Positions 34,601 to 46,830 of a stretch of DNA of 64,000 nucleotides are shown here, piece by piece; within the stretch, counting starts at the first letter, position 1; every line of letters starts with the position of its first letter. A program made the translations under genes and the position numbers. The notes under the pieces were generated by a model, which saw nothing but the letters and a program-made list of their open reading frames with translations, did no database searches and was not told the origin of the DNA. The DNA is from Mactra quadrangularis (Eukaryota > Mollusca > Bivalvia > Venerida > Mactridae): NCBI GenBank assembly GCA_025267735.1, contig CM046303.1, positions 55,693,403 through 55,757,402 of the forward strand, in the 5' to 3' direction.

Positions 34601-36120
34601 TAAACTGACACAACTGAACTGACAGTTTTACCTGTCTGTTACAGTGAACTTAACTGACATGGACCTCAAAACTAATGTCACTGACTTATTCATCAGATAT
34701 TACAAAATTGTCAAATTCATATTTGGTCAAAATCAGGGACATGTAAATCCCCTGTTTTTCCTGTTTGGGACCCATTTTGGGTGTTAAGTCTGACTTCAAT
34801 AAAGAAAAAAGATAATCATAACAAAATTCCATATCTCTGTTAATAAGATAGAGAATGAAAAAGCCCTTATGAATTAACAAGTAAGTTTCATTTTTGTTCT
34901 GTTTAAAAACTTTAAAGAAAACACTAACTCTAATCTAAGCTATTTCTTTCTAATTTATCAATTTTGGAAAATGTTTAACAAGTAAGCATAAGCTTTGTAT
35001 TTTTATGAATTATCATTAAAACAATACATACACATGTACATAGCCATTATATACATGTACATGTACACAAAAACATCATTACTTGAAAATTATATTCTAC
35101 AACCATTATTTCTACTACAATTATTTTTGTAACTTCAGCAGACTGTTTTCAATAAATTCCAAAAAGTTCATAATTATTATCATTTTGTATTTGTCACCCA
35201 GTTTTAGTCAGTATAAATGATTGTTTGGTAGTATAACTCATAGACATAAAATTTCTGATTTTAAACTTGTTAAAATTTAGAAAATCTCAAAGTGAGGCTA
35301 TAGAATCAAAGGGCAATAACTCTTAGAGAATTGTTTGGCACTCATCATAAGGCACATGTACAGTCAAACGTATTAAAAACATTTAAAAAGCTTATTACAA
35401 TCTGAAAAATCACTGACTGTTACAGTAATACAGTTAAACCAAATTAAAGAAATTCCACATTGAAATTCAATCAGTTTAACACCAAAGGCTCTTTTCACAA
35501 AAAAAATCCAATCGATAATAAGTCAATAAAAAACTTCTGAAATCTGAAAGTTTGAGTTTTAAGGTACACTTATATTAATGGTTTTCATGTTGAGTCTTCA
35601 AATAGCACAAACAATGCTGCATGAAATTCAACAGTGCTCAGATCTGCTTGATTTTCTAATATTTACTTAACATAGCCAACTCAGAGTCTTCTAATGTTGA
35701 ACTTCGTGCATTAGATAACATTATGCCAGGCACACAATGAGGGAAATTTACCTTAAGTTACAATATGAAATTGTCAGATGGATAGATTTTCAAGAAAAGG
35801 CCTGTTGTTTAATCAATTACATGAAATTTTACAGGTGTTACTTGACTGTACCTACAGGCATGATGTAAATTAATAGTAAACATGTGCAGTGATCTAAATA
35901 TTTTGCACAACCAAGTTTCAAGTTGTGCATATATATTTCTAAAAACATAATAAAACTATTTATATCAACAAGTTTGCAAACAACTACATTTTGTACATAA
36001 CAAGTTTACAGAATGATAATATTCAACGTAATGACGAATGAAGAGCACTGAAGTGTAGAGTACAAAATATCTAGATATGACTTGATTTTCTCTATGCTCA
36101 CTAAACATTGCAAAATATAA
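31646..36120. other. AT-rich non-coding stretch
   Basis: No secure gene. A minus-strand open segment at about 32,513-32,365 follows a fair acceptor (TTTTTTCTATCAG) and would give VTKEKKIDYCKENNLLYLPM... Its GCCAATGGTAAC word also occurs at about 50,450 in an apparently dispersed repeat, so it is not called. A decayed tRNA-related repeat lies near 33,750-33,905, and ACATGTACA-rich sequence near 35,030-35,070. Confidence 0.4.
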
Positions 36121-36130
36121 AAATTACAAC

Positions 36131-36371
36131 TTGAAGGATGCTTGCAAGACTGTAGTAACTTCCTCTTTTAGAAAATGCATTTACTACAGTCTTGTGGGCA
36201 ACTCTCAAAGTAAATTTCATTCTAGTACACCAGAAATTAACTTAGTTTCAGGATCTTTGTATATTTCAATTAACTCACAATACCCATGCTTAGCGCAAAA
36301 CTGTAGTCACTCAATTTAAAAGATAAATAATGAATAACAACCATTTTGTGCTAAGCCCATGAATAAATCTT
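36131..36371. mobile_element. Short dispersed element with a terminal hairpin, copy 1
   Basis: Starts with a hairpin: GCAAGACTGTAGTAA (36,144-36,158) and TTACTACAGTCTTGT (36,181-36,195) are inverted copies around a 22-base loop. It ends CCCATGAATAAATCTT. A second copy with the same two ends is at 61,690-61,922. No open frame of note. Confidence 0.6.
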
Positions 36372-36674
36372 CAATGCACACACAGGCAATTAACCGCTTT
36401 CAACAAAGCTTGCAGTGCATTAGGTTGTACTGTGTCATAAGCATATGTTAACTTGAACATAGCTGTGATCCACCATCGTAATCCATCTTGGACTAATAAA
36501 TTTAACAGGAATTGTGGGAAAAGATGAAGTATTGTGGTAGAAAAGACCTCATGACATTGCAATAAGGAAAATGGTAGTATGATGATTATTCTAAAAAGAT
36601 GAAAAAAATAGAAAGATGCTGCATTCTGCCATTTCTCTCCTGCCCCTCCGTATGCAGAATTCTACTATAATACA

Positions 36675-36804
36675 TCAACCCTCAGTTGGATCCTGCCCTT
36701 TTTCTGTCTTTTTGCCCTTTTTAGTTCCAGAATAATCACAATTGTAGCAATAGTTCAATAAGCAGTTTACATTGCTTGTGTAAGCAACCATTTGCAACAG
36801 ATGC
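36675..36804 (-). CDS. Candidate 3'-terminal coding exon of an unidentified gene
   Basis: On the minus strand a strong acceptor (TTTTCCTTATGATTTCCTGCAG, split by one weak base) is followed by an open segment. One frame encodes HLLQMVAYTSNVNCLLNYC and continues to a Lys-rich tail ending GQDPTEG and a stop at 36,675. Another frame (phase 0) encodes ASVANGCLHKQCKLLIELL and stops at 36,736. It is less AT-rich than its surroundings. No family was recognised. It could be a chance splice-like site. Confidence 0.3.
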
Positions 36805-37436
36805 CTGCAGGAAATCATAAGGAAAATACAAAAGGATAGATTGGAAACTTTGCTAAACTCTGGTATACCAGAAAAAGCTAAATTTCTACATCACCATAGT
36901 TAAAGTTGCATCACACAAAATACTAAAAAACCGATATGTTCAAAATTTATTTGTTCATCATATGTGTATGAGTCTAAAATGATATGTGTCATGATGTAGC
37001 TAGTCTCTTTGTTTCACTTGGTGAGTAAATCCATTCCTATTCTTTCTTTTCAACCCATCTCTAGCAGTGTTTTCATCTTCAACAAGGGAGGTAAATCCAA
37101 TTTGTTTCATTCATCAAGGTGAAACAGAGTTACATCCCTTCCCTGTCATTTCGTTGAATACTATCATTGGATAATCTGAAAAGATACAAATAATGATATT
37201 TTTAAATAATGTTTAATCAGTTCTGGTAACATAGCTCATTAAAAGTAAAGTTCACAAGCTCTAAAACTTTTTTGGGGTTGGGTTCATTGCTGAAGCAACA
37301 CATGGAATAGATAGATCATCATTATCAACATGAAATTGAAGATTTAATGGCTCCATACAATGTTAAGCTGACATTTCTTCCTTTTTTATAATAATCCATA
37401 ATCATTTAAACCACTTTCAAGCAGGCAATCATCAGA

Positions 37437-37650
37437 GTACCTATTCACACCTGGGTGGAGAAAAGCAGATGTAGGTCAATTTCTTGCTAAAGGAAATTAG
37501 CAATGCACACGGTGGATTTCCAAGCCAAGGAGCAAGCAATCATAGGAAAATATCTTGCTCAAGGAAATAAGCAATGCTCTCAGTGGGTTTTAATCCGGGA
37601 CCTCAGGCTACACCCCCAAGACATTCCCATCACTGAACCACTTCTCCTAG
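37437..37650 (-). repeat. tRNA-related dispersed repeat
   Basis: Contains two copies of a module TTGCT(A/C)AAGGAAAT(T/A)AGCAATGC and ends in a tRNA-like part (complement of GGTTTTAATCCGGGACCTCAG). It resembles a common invertebrate SINE-like repeat. It is not a tRNA gene. Confidence 0.5.
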
Positions 37651-40600
37651 AAGTTAGCAGAACAATTGTATGAGACTGTAAAGAATGATATAATATTACA
37701 TAATTTACATTGCATAATCATATTGAAACATCAAAATTATCATATAAGAAACCATTTTTTTGAAATCCATACAATATAAACAGTTATACATTATTGTAAT
37801 ATAGAAACTATTGCATCATAGATACTATGTATATAAACTAATACAAATAATCTCCCTTAGGAAACATTATAATGGAATTCCAATAATTAGAGCTGACCTT
37901 TCGCTTACAGGATTATCCTAATCAACCAAAGAATGTATAAATCCATTTACAGTAGTTAGTACTCTATTTCTTTTTTCATTGATTAAATCTAATACGGTAA
38001 TATATTATAATGTATAAGTCATATTTAAGGTCAAATTCAAGGTTGTTTAAGGTAAATCTGTGGCTTAACTGGCAACAGAAAATATAAACAATTAAGGACC
38101 ATGAGACTTTAGTCATATTTGTTTAATTCTATTCATTTAGTTTTATTTTAATTTTAGATAGATAGTCACACTAGTTGTTACAACTTCTGTATATTACTCA
38201 CAAGACCATACCCATGGGTTAGTGTAACAGTAAAGTCTAAATCCCTCTTTATTTACATGTAGTTATACTAGTTATGTACTGACCAGTTGATGCAGTCAAT
38301 CCAGTGCCATACAAATACAAGTAACATGAATATTTTGCTTAGGGAAAAGACAAGATGGACAAGATGGGGTTTTGATAGGTTTTGAACATCCTGCAAACAT
38401 GTTTATCAAAAATTAATCATTTAAATTTCATAACTGCTTCATCTTAGAGAATTGTTTTTGTAATAAACATTAATCTTACTGATAAAAACATTAAATGGTA
38501 TAATCAACCATTACACTATTAAATGACCTTGAATGCTCTTTTGCTGCCAACACTAGGTTCATTTAGAACTAAATGCTGTGATTTTGTTGTATGAAGACGG
38601 ATAATAACATGTTATCAAAGAAATCACCATGGTTTCCAGGAACTACTTTTTTCTGTTTATCCAATCTGATTTATAAAATGAATGCATATAAATTACAAGT
38701 AGTGCCAAGTATGATGCAACTGGTGCATGAATACAATCAAGATAAATTATTGTTATTTTTCATTGGTGTCTAAAATCATTTTTATCAACAAGGTTTAGAC
38801 AAAGGAATCTATCTAAGATAATCTAAGATTTCAAGGTCTTGACTTGATCCTTGCCAAGTTTACTCTGTTTTAATAGCTCAATGCACATTATTTCTCCCAG
38901 TATTGAGCAATATTAATGGTGACTTTAAAAGCAGACACATTCCACACTGCAATTTTACAATATCGATAAGAGAATAAGATACGTCTTGCATAATTATACA
39001 CAGTATATTCATCCCTGATATTGATGTGCATGACATATGGCAATTTACATACTGTGATAGTCACCATTTGTATGCAATGTGTCATGTCATTATTACAGAA
39101 ATAAATTATTATTATAGTATATGTAGAAGTTTTCTATTTCCTTACTAAAGTTTTATTTAGTATTTTATTTAGTACCTGCTGACTGTCTTTAGATTAATGA
39201 TGATTGATAAAGAGAGTGCCAAAGTTCTATCTTCAAATTAAACATTAAATATAAGATAGGTACTGCATCACAAGAATTTTGAATTTGAGAAAATTGACTG
39301 ATCAATACTGTTAACTTTTCATTCATTTGACAAGCTATTCCAACAGCAAGCAGCTCTTTACAAACATGCTTCTTTAAAAAAGGAAAGAAGCAATATCTAC
39401 ATCATTTTGTTCATATGTATATGCTTGCACTTTGTTTAAAACAGTTTGCATCTGAGTAAGTGATTTAAATTTATTGAACATTTCCAGTCAACAAGGTTTT
39501 CTGATTCAATGACAATTAACATACGGAAATCAAGGGTTTCTTCAGTGAAATTAAGAAAATAGGACCAAATAAATATAATTTATATGTTTTATGAGTCATT
39601 AAAACTTATAGAACCTTCTTCATTAGACCAGGGAATTAGTTATTTATGTCTCTGATTAGACTTCTTCAGTTGACTTATAAAATGATACTTTTTTAAAGAA
39701 AACCATGTAAATCTGGGTCACTGAATATAATCCTTAATAAAACAGTAAGAATTGTTGTCTGGGAATTTCTACCTACCAGTATATTCACAAAACATGCCAA
39801 GATTTAGGGCAGACTGAAGTAACTACATCTTGAATACTTAGCAGATACATTAGTATAGTATCAAGTCAATGATTTTAGAAGACAGCGTGTTTCCCTTAAA
39901 TCTATAGTCAAATTTTCAGTACAGTGCATGAATAACTAATTTTCTCAATTTTCCAGAGGATTTTCAATTATCTTTTACAATGTTTCTAGTATATAGAATT
40001 ACATACATGATACAAAAGAGAAGCCTGAATCAATTTATAGCATTGACAATGTTACCTATATCTATATACAATAGACGAATCATAATAGTTTAAGTACATT
40101 GATACAGTTTAAAATGTAGGAGTTATAAATCAAAATAATAAATAAAAGGATAGGCCAACAACATGACTAAGTAATAACTTTAATTGTTATAGCAGGACGC
40201 TAAGTTAGACAACCTGCCATATATTTTACTTGCCCAAACCAAATGTTTACTAGCAGTAACAAGTTGCCCAAACCCAAATATAGGTTGTCAGGGGCAATAG
40301 AACAATAATTGAATGTTGAGCCCTGTAAAGGTACAATTAATGTACATCACATAATGTACACATCATCATAATCTAATCACTACAGTTAATGACTACTAAT
40401 TGATATAATTCTGCCATATTGAAAGTGATTCTCATAATTTGTAATTCTTATGCAAACAGGAAATGCAAAATTCACAAAATATAGTCCTTAGTAGAATTGC
40501 ATATATAATTGGATGCAAATCAAATATTTCCTAGAATTATTGAGTATGAATACCATTTGACGAACCAATGCAATATTGACAAATAAACAATTACTACATT

Positions 40601-42540
40601 TTGTGCTTTTAATAAAATCAACATACATTTTGCTTACTTCTATATTTTAAAACTAAAATGGCACCCTACAGCTAGTTATGACATAATGATACAGTTTACT
40701 CAAAACATATTTTGAATTATCAACCACACTAAATGTCAAGAAAGGAAAAAGTCATAATTTATGTTCTCTCATGTAGAAAAGCCATTTCAATGTTTTTTTG
40801 TTATTAAAGGAAATAAGGACAAGTAAAAAGTCTTCAAATTTTGCTAATAAGTCAATCTACATTTAGTGCACCATATAAAGGTACCTCTTATATCATAACC
40901 AGTAAGCTGTGAATATTCTCCCATATTATGAATATTAAACAGTATAATATGTAGGATGTCCCATATTTCACACAGTGTTTGTACTTTATTGAATACATAA
41001 ATCAAAGATTTAAGCAAATTTAAAACAAAATATCTCATGCATACTGTATGTAGCAAAATATAAAACTTTCATAGACATTACAGTTCAGTAATTGTGAATA
41101 AACTAGCGGTAAGATAAATGCAAGTTTATCACTACAGTATAACATCAGCAATGAATGATGGGTAATCTGTAAGCAATAATCCACACTTAAAACATTATCT
41201 CTATATACTTAGAGATTAAGCATATATAGAGATTATCAGGCACAAAAAACGTGTGCAGTTTCTCATTAGCCTTGCAACCTCACTATAGTCAGATGCACTC
41301 TATATTTATCAGTTTTACATGAAGGGCCTTAATAACTAAGCTTATGTCAATGATTTGACTTGGCATGAAGATTAATAAGAAACAGTCTAGATTTATTTTT
41401 CAAGCACCATAATCATGAAAGGCATTATGGACATTCTAATGGTTGTGTGTGTGACCGTTGCAGTATGAACAAAATTCAGGAATGACCAGGAAATTACATA
41501 TTTTACATACAAATGTCATAACAGGAGATGAGAAAATACTTGAATATAAACAAGCTTGACAGAAACAATCATTTTCATAATGTATAACTTGAAGTCTACT
41601 GGTAGTCTGTGAGTAGATTGTCTTCTTCAGACTGGTACAAGATACTCCTTAACCAATCATAGAACAGATTTTTAATCTAGAATGTGAACCAGTCTATCAA
41701 ATCTATAAATAGAATCATGACATAACCAGTCTAGGTCATCTATAAATGACAATTCTATGATATAAATCAAAGCAATACAATGGACTCATTAGAAATAAAA
41801 TGTCATATTTTGATATATTAGAATGAAATAACAGATTTCTTCATTAAATGAACTAAAATTAGAAATATACAAGAATGATGTTCGACATGAAGATTACTTT
41901 TTTGAAACAAATATGGAAACTTTAAATTACAAATCATAATTCATCTTAAGGATTTTAGACAATAAAAAGGTCGAAAAATTAAACAGGCTTCAATATATAT
42001 ATACATATACAATGTATATCAAATGTTGGATTCAAACTCATTCTTAAGTACACATTAAGTAAGCATTTGTTACTAATTAATGCAAAAATAATTACTGAAT
42101 TATTTTTGGCTGCTATTTTAGCTATACAGTACATTTGTACATGAATATAATTCTCTGCAACATCTAATTGGGTTAATTACAAGCATTAACAGACAAATTA
42201 AAAAGTTTAGTCCATCAAGAGACTGATGCCAACATTTAGTACATTCATAGTTGCCAAAACATTCTAATACCCAAGAGTGACATTTTTTAATTCTAATGTC
42301 CATATTCAGGCATTATCTAAAAACAGATATGGACAGTTGAATTTTCTAAAAAAAATTTACTGACTTTTATACTGACAAGTATACTTTAGTAGACCATAAT
42401 AGACGGTTAGCCAATTTGATATTTTGCTATTCCTGATAATACACATTTACATTTTTGTAGATACAGTTACCATCTTCCCACCTACCAGTTCTCCTAGACT
42501 TCAGAGAAAAGGATAAAACATAAGGACTATTTTAGGATAA
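37651..42540. other. AT-rich non-coding stretch
   Basis: No exon is supportable. A repeat fragment at about 40,200-40,290 is the inverse of the one at 1,306-1,405. The short open frames have no start context or domains. Confidence 0.5.
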
Positions 42541-42542
42541 CA

Positions 42543-42935
42543 GCTGTATAATACTTCAAAAGGAATATTTTCAAGATAAACTGCTGTATAATACTTCAAA
42601 AGTAATATTTTCAGGATAATTGCTGTATAATTCTTCAAAATGAATATTTTCAGGATAACAGTTACTGCTGTTTAATTCTTCAAAAGGAATATTTTCAAGA
42701 TAATTGCTGTATAATACTTCAAAAGGAATATTTTCAAGATAATTGCTGTATAATACTTCAAAATGAATATTTTCAGGATAATTGCTGTATAATACTTCAA
42801 AAGGAATATTTTCAAGATAATTGCTGTATAATACTTCAAAATGAATATTTTCAGGATAATTGCTGTATAATACTTCAAAATGAATATTTTCAGGATAATT
42901 GCTGTATAATACTTCAAAAGGAATATTTTCAGTAT
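42543..42935. repeat. 39-bp minisatellite, about 10 copies
   Basis: The unit begins GCTGTATAATACTTCAAAAG and ends AATATTTTCAAGATAATT. The unit is 13 codons, so at least two minus-strand frames stay open (123 and 81 codons). One copy is interrupted by CAGTTA. There is no evidence of coding. Confidence 0.93.
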
Positions 42936-45740
42936 AACTCACATGCAGTCCTAAAATACCATAACCACGACAATATTGCCAGTCCTGTAGTGTTCAATCT
43001 TTTGCAGAAGAGCATACTAATGAAGACAACATATGTGAGAGTATTGTCCACAATTGAATTGTCTTTTACAGACATGTTCTATTGATACTTGCAGCATTAC
43101 AATGTAAATACAGACTACTTTAGAATCTTCTCATTATTTCTAGGTCAGTAGAATACAGTCCTTGTAGCCTTCTGAGAAAATAACCTTTATGTTCTTAGTA
43201 TGTAATTTACAAAGTATGTGCTATATTCCTTTACAGCAGTAAGAAGTCACAGTCACTTAATGAACAGAAGACATGTAACTTGCAACACACAGTTTGTTCA
43301 CATTCATTAGAATTTTAAGTATGTTTGTATGGATTTTATTTTGTAACAATGTTGTTTTTTAATCTAAGGTTAAAAAGCTAAAAAATGTCAAATACGTACT
43401 AATTGAATCAGTTTAACAGTAACTGACCTACATTGTAAATCCAATTTTTAGGTTTTTCCATTGGTGCACAGGTGGTACATTCAAAGTTTGTAACACATTA
43501 TCACCAAAAAGCATGAAACATGGATTAAAACCTGATGTTCTTTGGAAACGATTTTTGATTGTTTTGGTGAAAGTTTGCTTGTAAGAAGGAAAAACCCAAT
43601 TCTATGAATTCCTGATATACTCAATTGAATAGGTCTGGAAGAGTACCGAAAATTTACTTTGGCCACAACAAATTGATCATAATTATGTTCTATGGATTCC
43701 CTCCCACCTCAATTTTGACGGTTTTTACAAAAAAATTATTTTAATTTCCTTGCTTGCCCATAAAATTTTGGTCAAAATGCTATATAAAGCAAGTGAATAA
43801 AGACTTTTTAAAAAAAATTTTCTTCGCTCGCTCGCCCCATTTTTTTTTCAGAAAAATCTGTAGAATTTAAAATTGGCCGATATTGACATATTCTGTGATG
43901 GCGAAGATTTCGGACTCTGACCCATAATTGTCTGACTGAGTTTACAAGCCAATGGATTGCTGGAATTGCTGGAAGATTAATTAACATTAGTGTAATAATG
44001 AGATAATGATGTATTAAAACCTCCTGTACATATAACACTGAACAATACTGTACTAGAATAAGCAATTATAAATAATTGTAGGCCACAAAAATCATTATTT
44101 CTAGCTGATTCAGCACTTTTAATAATTTCTTGGCAAGATGCCAATATAGTTTACTACAAGTATTGAGCTTGAACTTTCAAAAGAAAGTCTGATAAAATAC
44201 AATAGATTTCAGGTTCATCGTGTCCATAATGTGAATCAAGTCTAGCCGTAAATCACAGAGATGACAGTTAGAAGAATTATGTAACAATTAAACCTATTGA
44301 TAAAACATGGCTAATCAATACAATCACCGAGACCTCAATATAATTCTCTACAATATCCAATATTTTTAAAACAAAAAACAGTTATCAGAGAGACGATGAG
44401 TGATAGAGAGAAGGAGAGAGAAAGAGTGATTGAAGGTTAATGCTGCAATAAATGGAGATATCAGATTAAAGCACGTATGACAGCAATTCAAATTACAACT
44501 GCAAAGCTGCAATGCACCTACGCAAAAATGATGAGTTTCATATGGCAGATTGGACAGAACAGTTAGAAAGTAATGAAGTCTTATTTTAAAGTGCACATAT
44601 AGTATATCATCACAATCTCTTGTAAATCTGATAGACTCTATTGACAGGACTTGCAGTTTTCAATTACCAGACACAGTCAGCAACTAGCGTAAAGGCAGAT
44701 GCATCCATCATTTGAAGAAATTAAACTCCCTGTAGTAAATTAAGCCAGTGATTGCAGCAGATCGATGTTAACGATGTTAGTTGGTTTGATGACAACAAGG
44801 TCATTGACCGACATACCAATTAAAATCAAATTGAAATCAACCAATTGAGTCACATTGGAACTCAGCCTGACGTAAATATACATGTCAACCCGTGTTAGTA
44901 GTGCAGTAAAAAAAAAGACCTGTATAATGAGTTGCTACCATGTTAAACCCAATAAATAAATGAATATAATCTCTGGGTTAATATTGGCAACAAATAAAAT
45001 AATGACGGTAAATATAAAAAAAAACGCACAATGGAAACCCCAGAAATGGTGCCTAGCCCCAAGAAATTCAACATTGTGTAATTTCATTGCTAGCCACAGC
45101 ACTATCAAGGTTAGATCTAGTGGTAGGGATACATGTCATGTGTGTTTGTTTTTGTAAGTTTGATCCCCATTGGTAAATATTTAAGACCCACCCCTGAAAT
45201 GCAGCTTGAAGTAAGATAATTTGACCTTGGTCCCATGAGGTATAAAGCCAAATTAAAATTGATTTTAACTAACTGATTGAAGTAATGACCATCTGTACTC
45301 TCATTATTATGATGAATGCCTCTGTGTCAACTTAATGAGAACATTAATTATTTTTCTGTAGCAGAAGACCATATTACACTGACCTTGACCTTGATATACT
45401 GTTAGTTACAAACAGGAAGAAACTACATGTATCATATTTTGATACATTGTAGTAATAAGACATTGACAAAGGTAACTTCATTTATATGTTATGACCATTT
45501 TAGATAGCATGTGCACTAAAATATCTATAAATTAAGCAGCTTAACTACTGACAGTAAAGCATTGTATCCATAGTAATCTGAACAACTTAATACTTTTCTG
45601 GAATATTCTTTTTTTGCATTAACTGAAGTTCAAAATGAAATCAAGTAAATAATTTGGGTTCAACTGATTCTAAATTACAATGTATTGACAGTTTACATTT
45701 CTCAATAGTCACAGCATACTTAAATTATAAAAGTATTTTT
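42936..45740. other. Gene-free stretch with decayed repeats
   Basis: Includes a CTTCGCTCGCTCGCCCCA tract near 43,820, a repeat-like region at 44,950-45,170, and a TGACCTTGACCTT word near 45,382. No gene. Confidence 0.45.
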
Positions 45741-45744
45741 CTCT

Positions 45745-46051
45745 TGGTTGGGTGTACATGTAATGCCAATAGTAGCATGTTGGTTCATATTAGGGCAGTG
45801 GGCCTGGTAACCCTACACATCATTCTTGGAATACCTAAATCCAAAGATTTAGTTGTTAACCACTTTCAAGGTCCCTTCTTTTGACAGTGACTGACAACTG
45901 CTAAACATGATTTAGAATCATTGGTAGGAGGGAGAATGGCTGTAGAAATTATTATAATTCAAGCTCCACAAACTTATGCTCTGCCTAGTATTTGAACCCA
46001 CAACCTCACAATCAGTAGACTTGTGTGTTTCCGACAGCAAGTCGGGTGGCT
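45745..46051 (-). mobile_element. SINE family 1 copy (diverged)
   Basis: Same order of blocks as the full copy at 58.2 kb, but on the minus strand and more mutated. The CATGATTTAGAATCATTGGT and GGAGGGAGAATGGC parts are clear, and the tRNA-like head is decayed. Confidence 0.7.
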
Positions 46052-46573
46052 TAAACATACTATTAAATATACAGATGTTTTACTTTGCCCTATCAAATAG
46101 ATCTATGAAATCTAGCATCAGTAAAATGAAAATGTCAAACACGAGCAGTTTATACTAAAAAATATCTGCACTAATTTTGTCTAATACTGCAGAGACTAAA
46201 AGATAATAAGAAAGCAGACGCAGATGCTACGTGACAAATATCTTTAGAGAAAACTTAATGAGGAAATACAGTTTTTATTCATTAACCCTAATGCATATAA
46301 TTTATGTGACCAAAAGTCTCTTCCTGCAGGAAATGCAACTTTATTTTTATTTATCCATGAACTTTGAACTTAACTTTAATGTGATCTAAGTATCTTACTG
46401 ATGTTATACTATCAAGTTTCATTATAAAGTACCATTAAAATTGGTGGTTTTAAAATCATAAGGTTTGTCAAAATCACATAATTATGCGATACCCATGGTG
46501 GTCTTTAAATAAGGGAACTATACTGAAGCAAAATGAATCTCAACATTGTATCCCTGCTTAACTTATTTTTTTT

Positions 46574-46830
46574 ACTGGGTTTAACGCCGTGTCAACACAA
46601 TGCAACACAAGGTCATTTTAAGGCATCCAGCGCACCTAACCTAGCTTTCCTGGACCCTTGTCTATAACCAGTACTCACCTACCCTTCCACAAGGCCTGAA
46701 ACTTCTCCATATTATTTAATCAATGGAGGAAAATTGACATTATTGTCAAATTTTCATGGAAGGGTATAACCTCCCCAGTGGGATTCAAACCCGTACCCCC
46801 TTCGGGACACCTACTGTGCAATCAACCCGG
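46574..46830 (-). mobile_element. SINE family 2 copy
   Basis: Minus-strand tRNA-like head with GGGTTTGAATCCCACTGGGG, and a body with GGTTATACCCTTCCATGA. It ends in the complement of ACTGGGTTTAACGCC. Its sister copies are at 9.8, 56.1 and 63.7 kb. Confidence 0.8.

Noticed and set aside
37130..37175. Minus-strand short terminal exon candidate (LSNDSIQRNDREGM)
   Set aside because: Good acceptor, but only 14 codons, and another frame is equally open; insufficient for a call.
38830..38960. Minus-strand open segments (WNVSAFKVTINIAQYWEK and an overlapping frame)
   Set aside because: Two overlapping frames, weak acceptor and AT-rich; likely chance.
42480..42525. Microexon of 13 bp on the minus strand (TCTAGGAGAACTG between AG and GTAGGT)
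   Set aside because: Too short to support from sequence alone.
42543..42935. CRISPR-like regular repeats
   Set aside because: The units are directly adjacent with no unique spacers, and the context is an animal genome.
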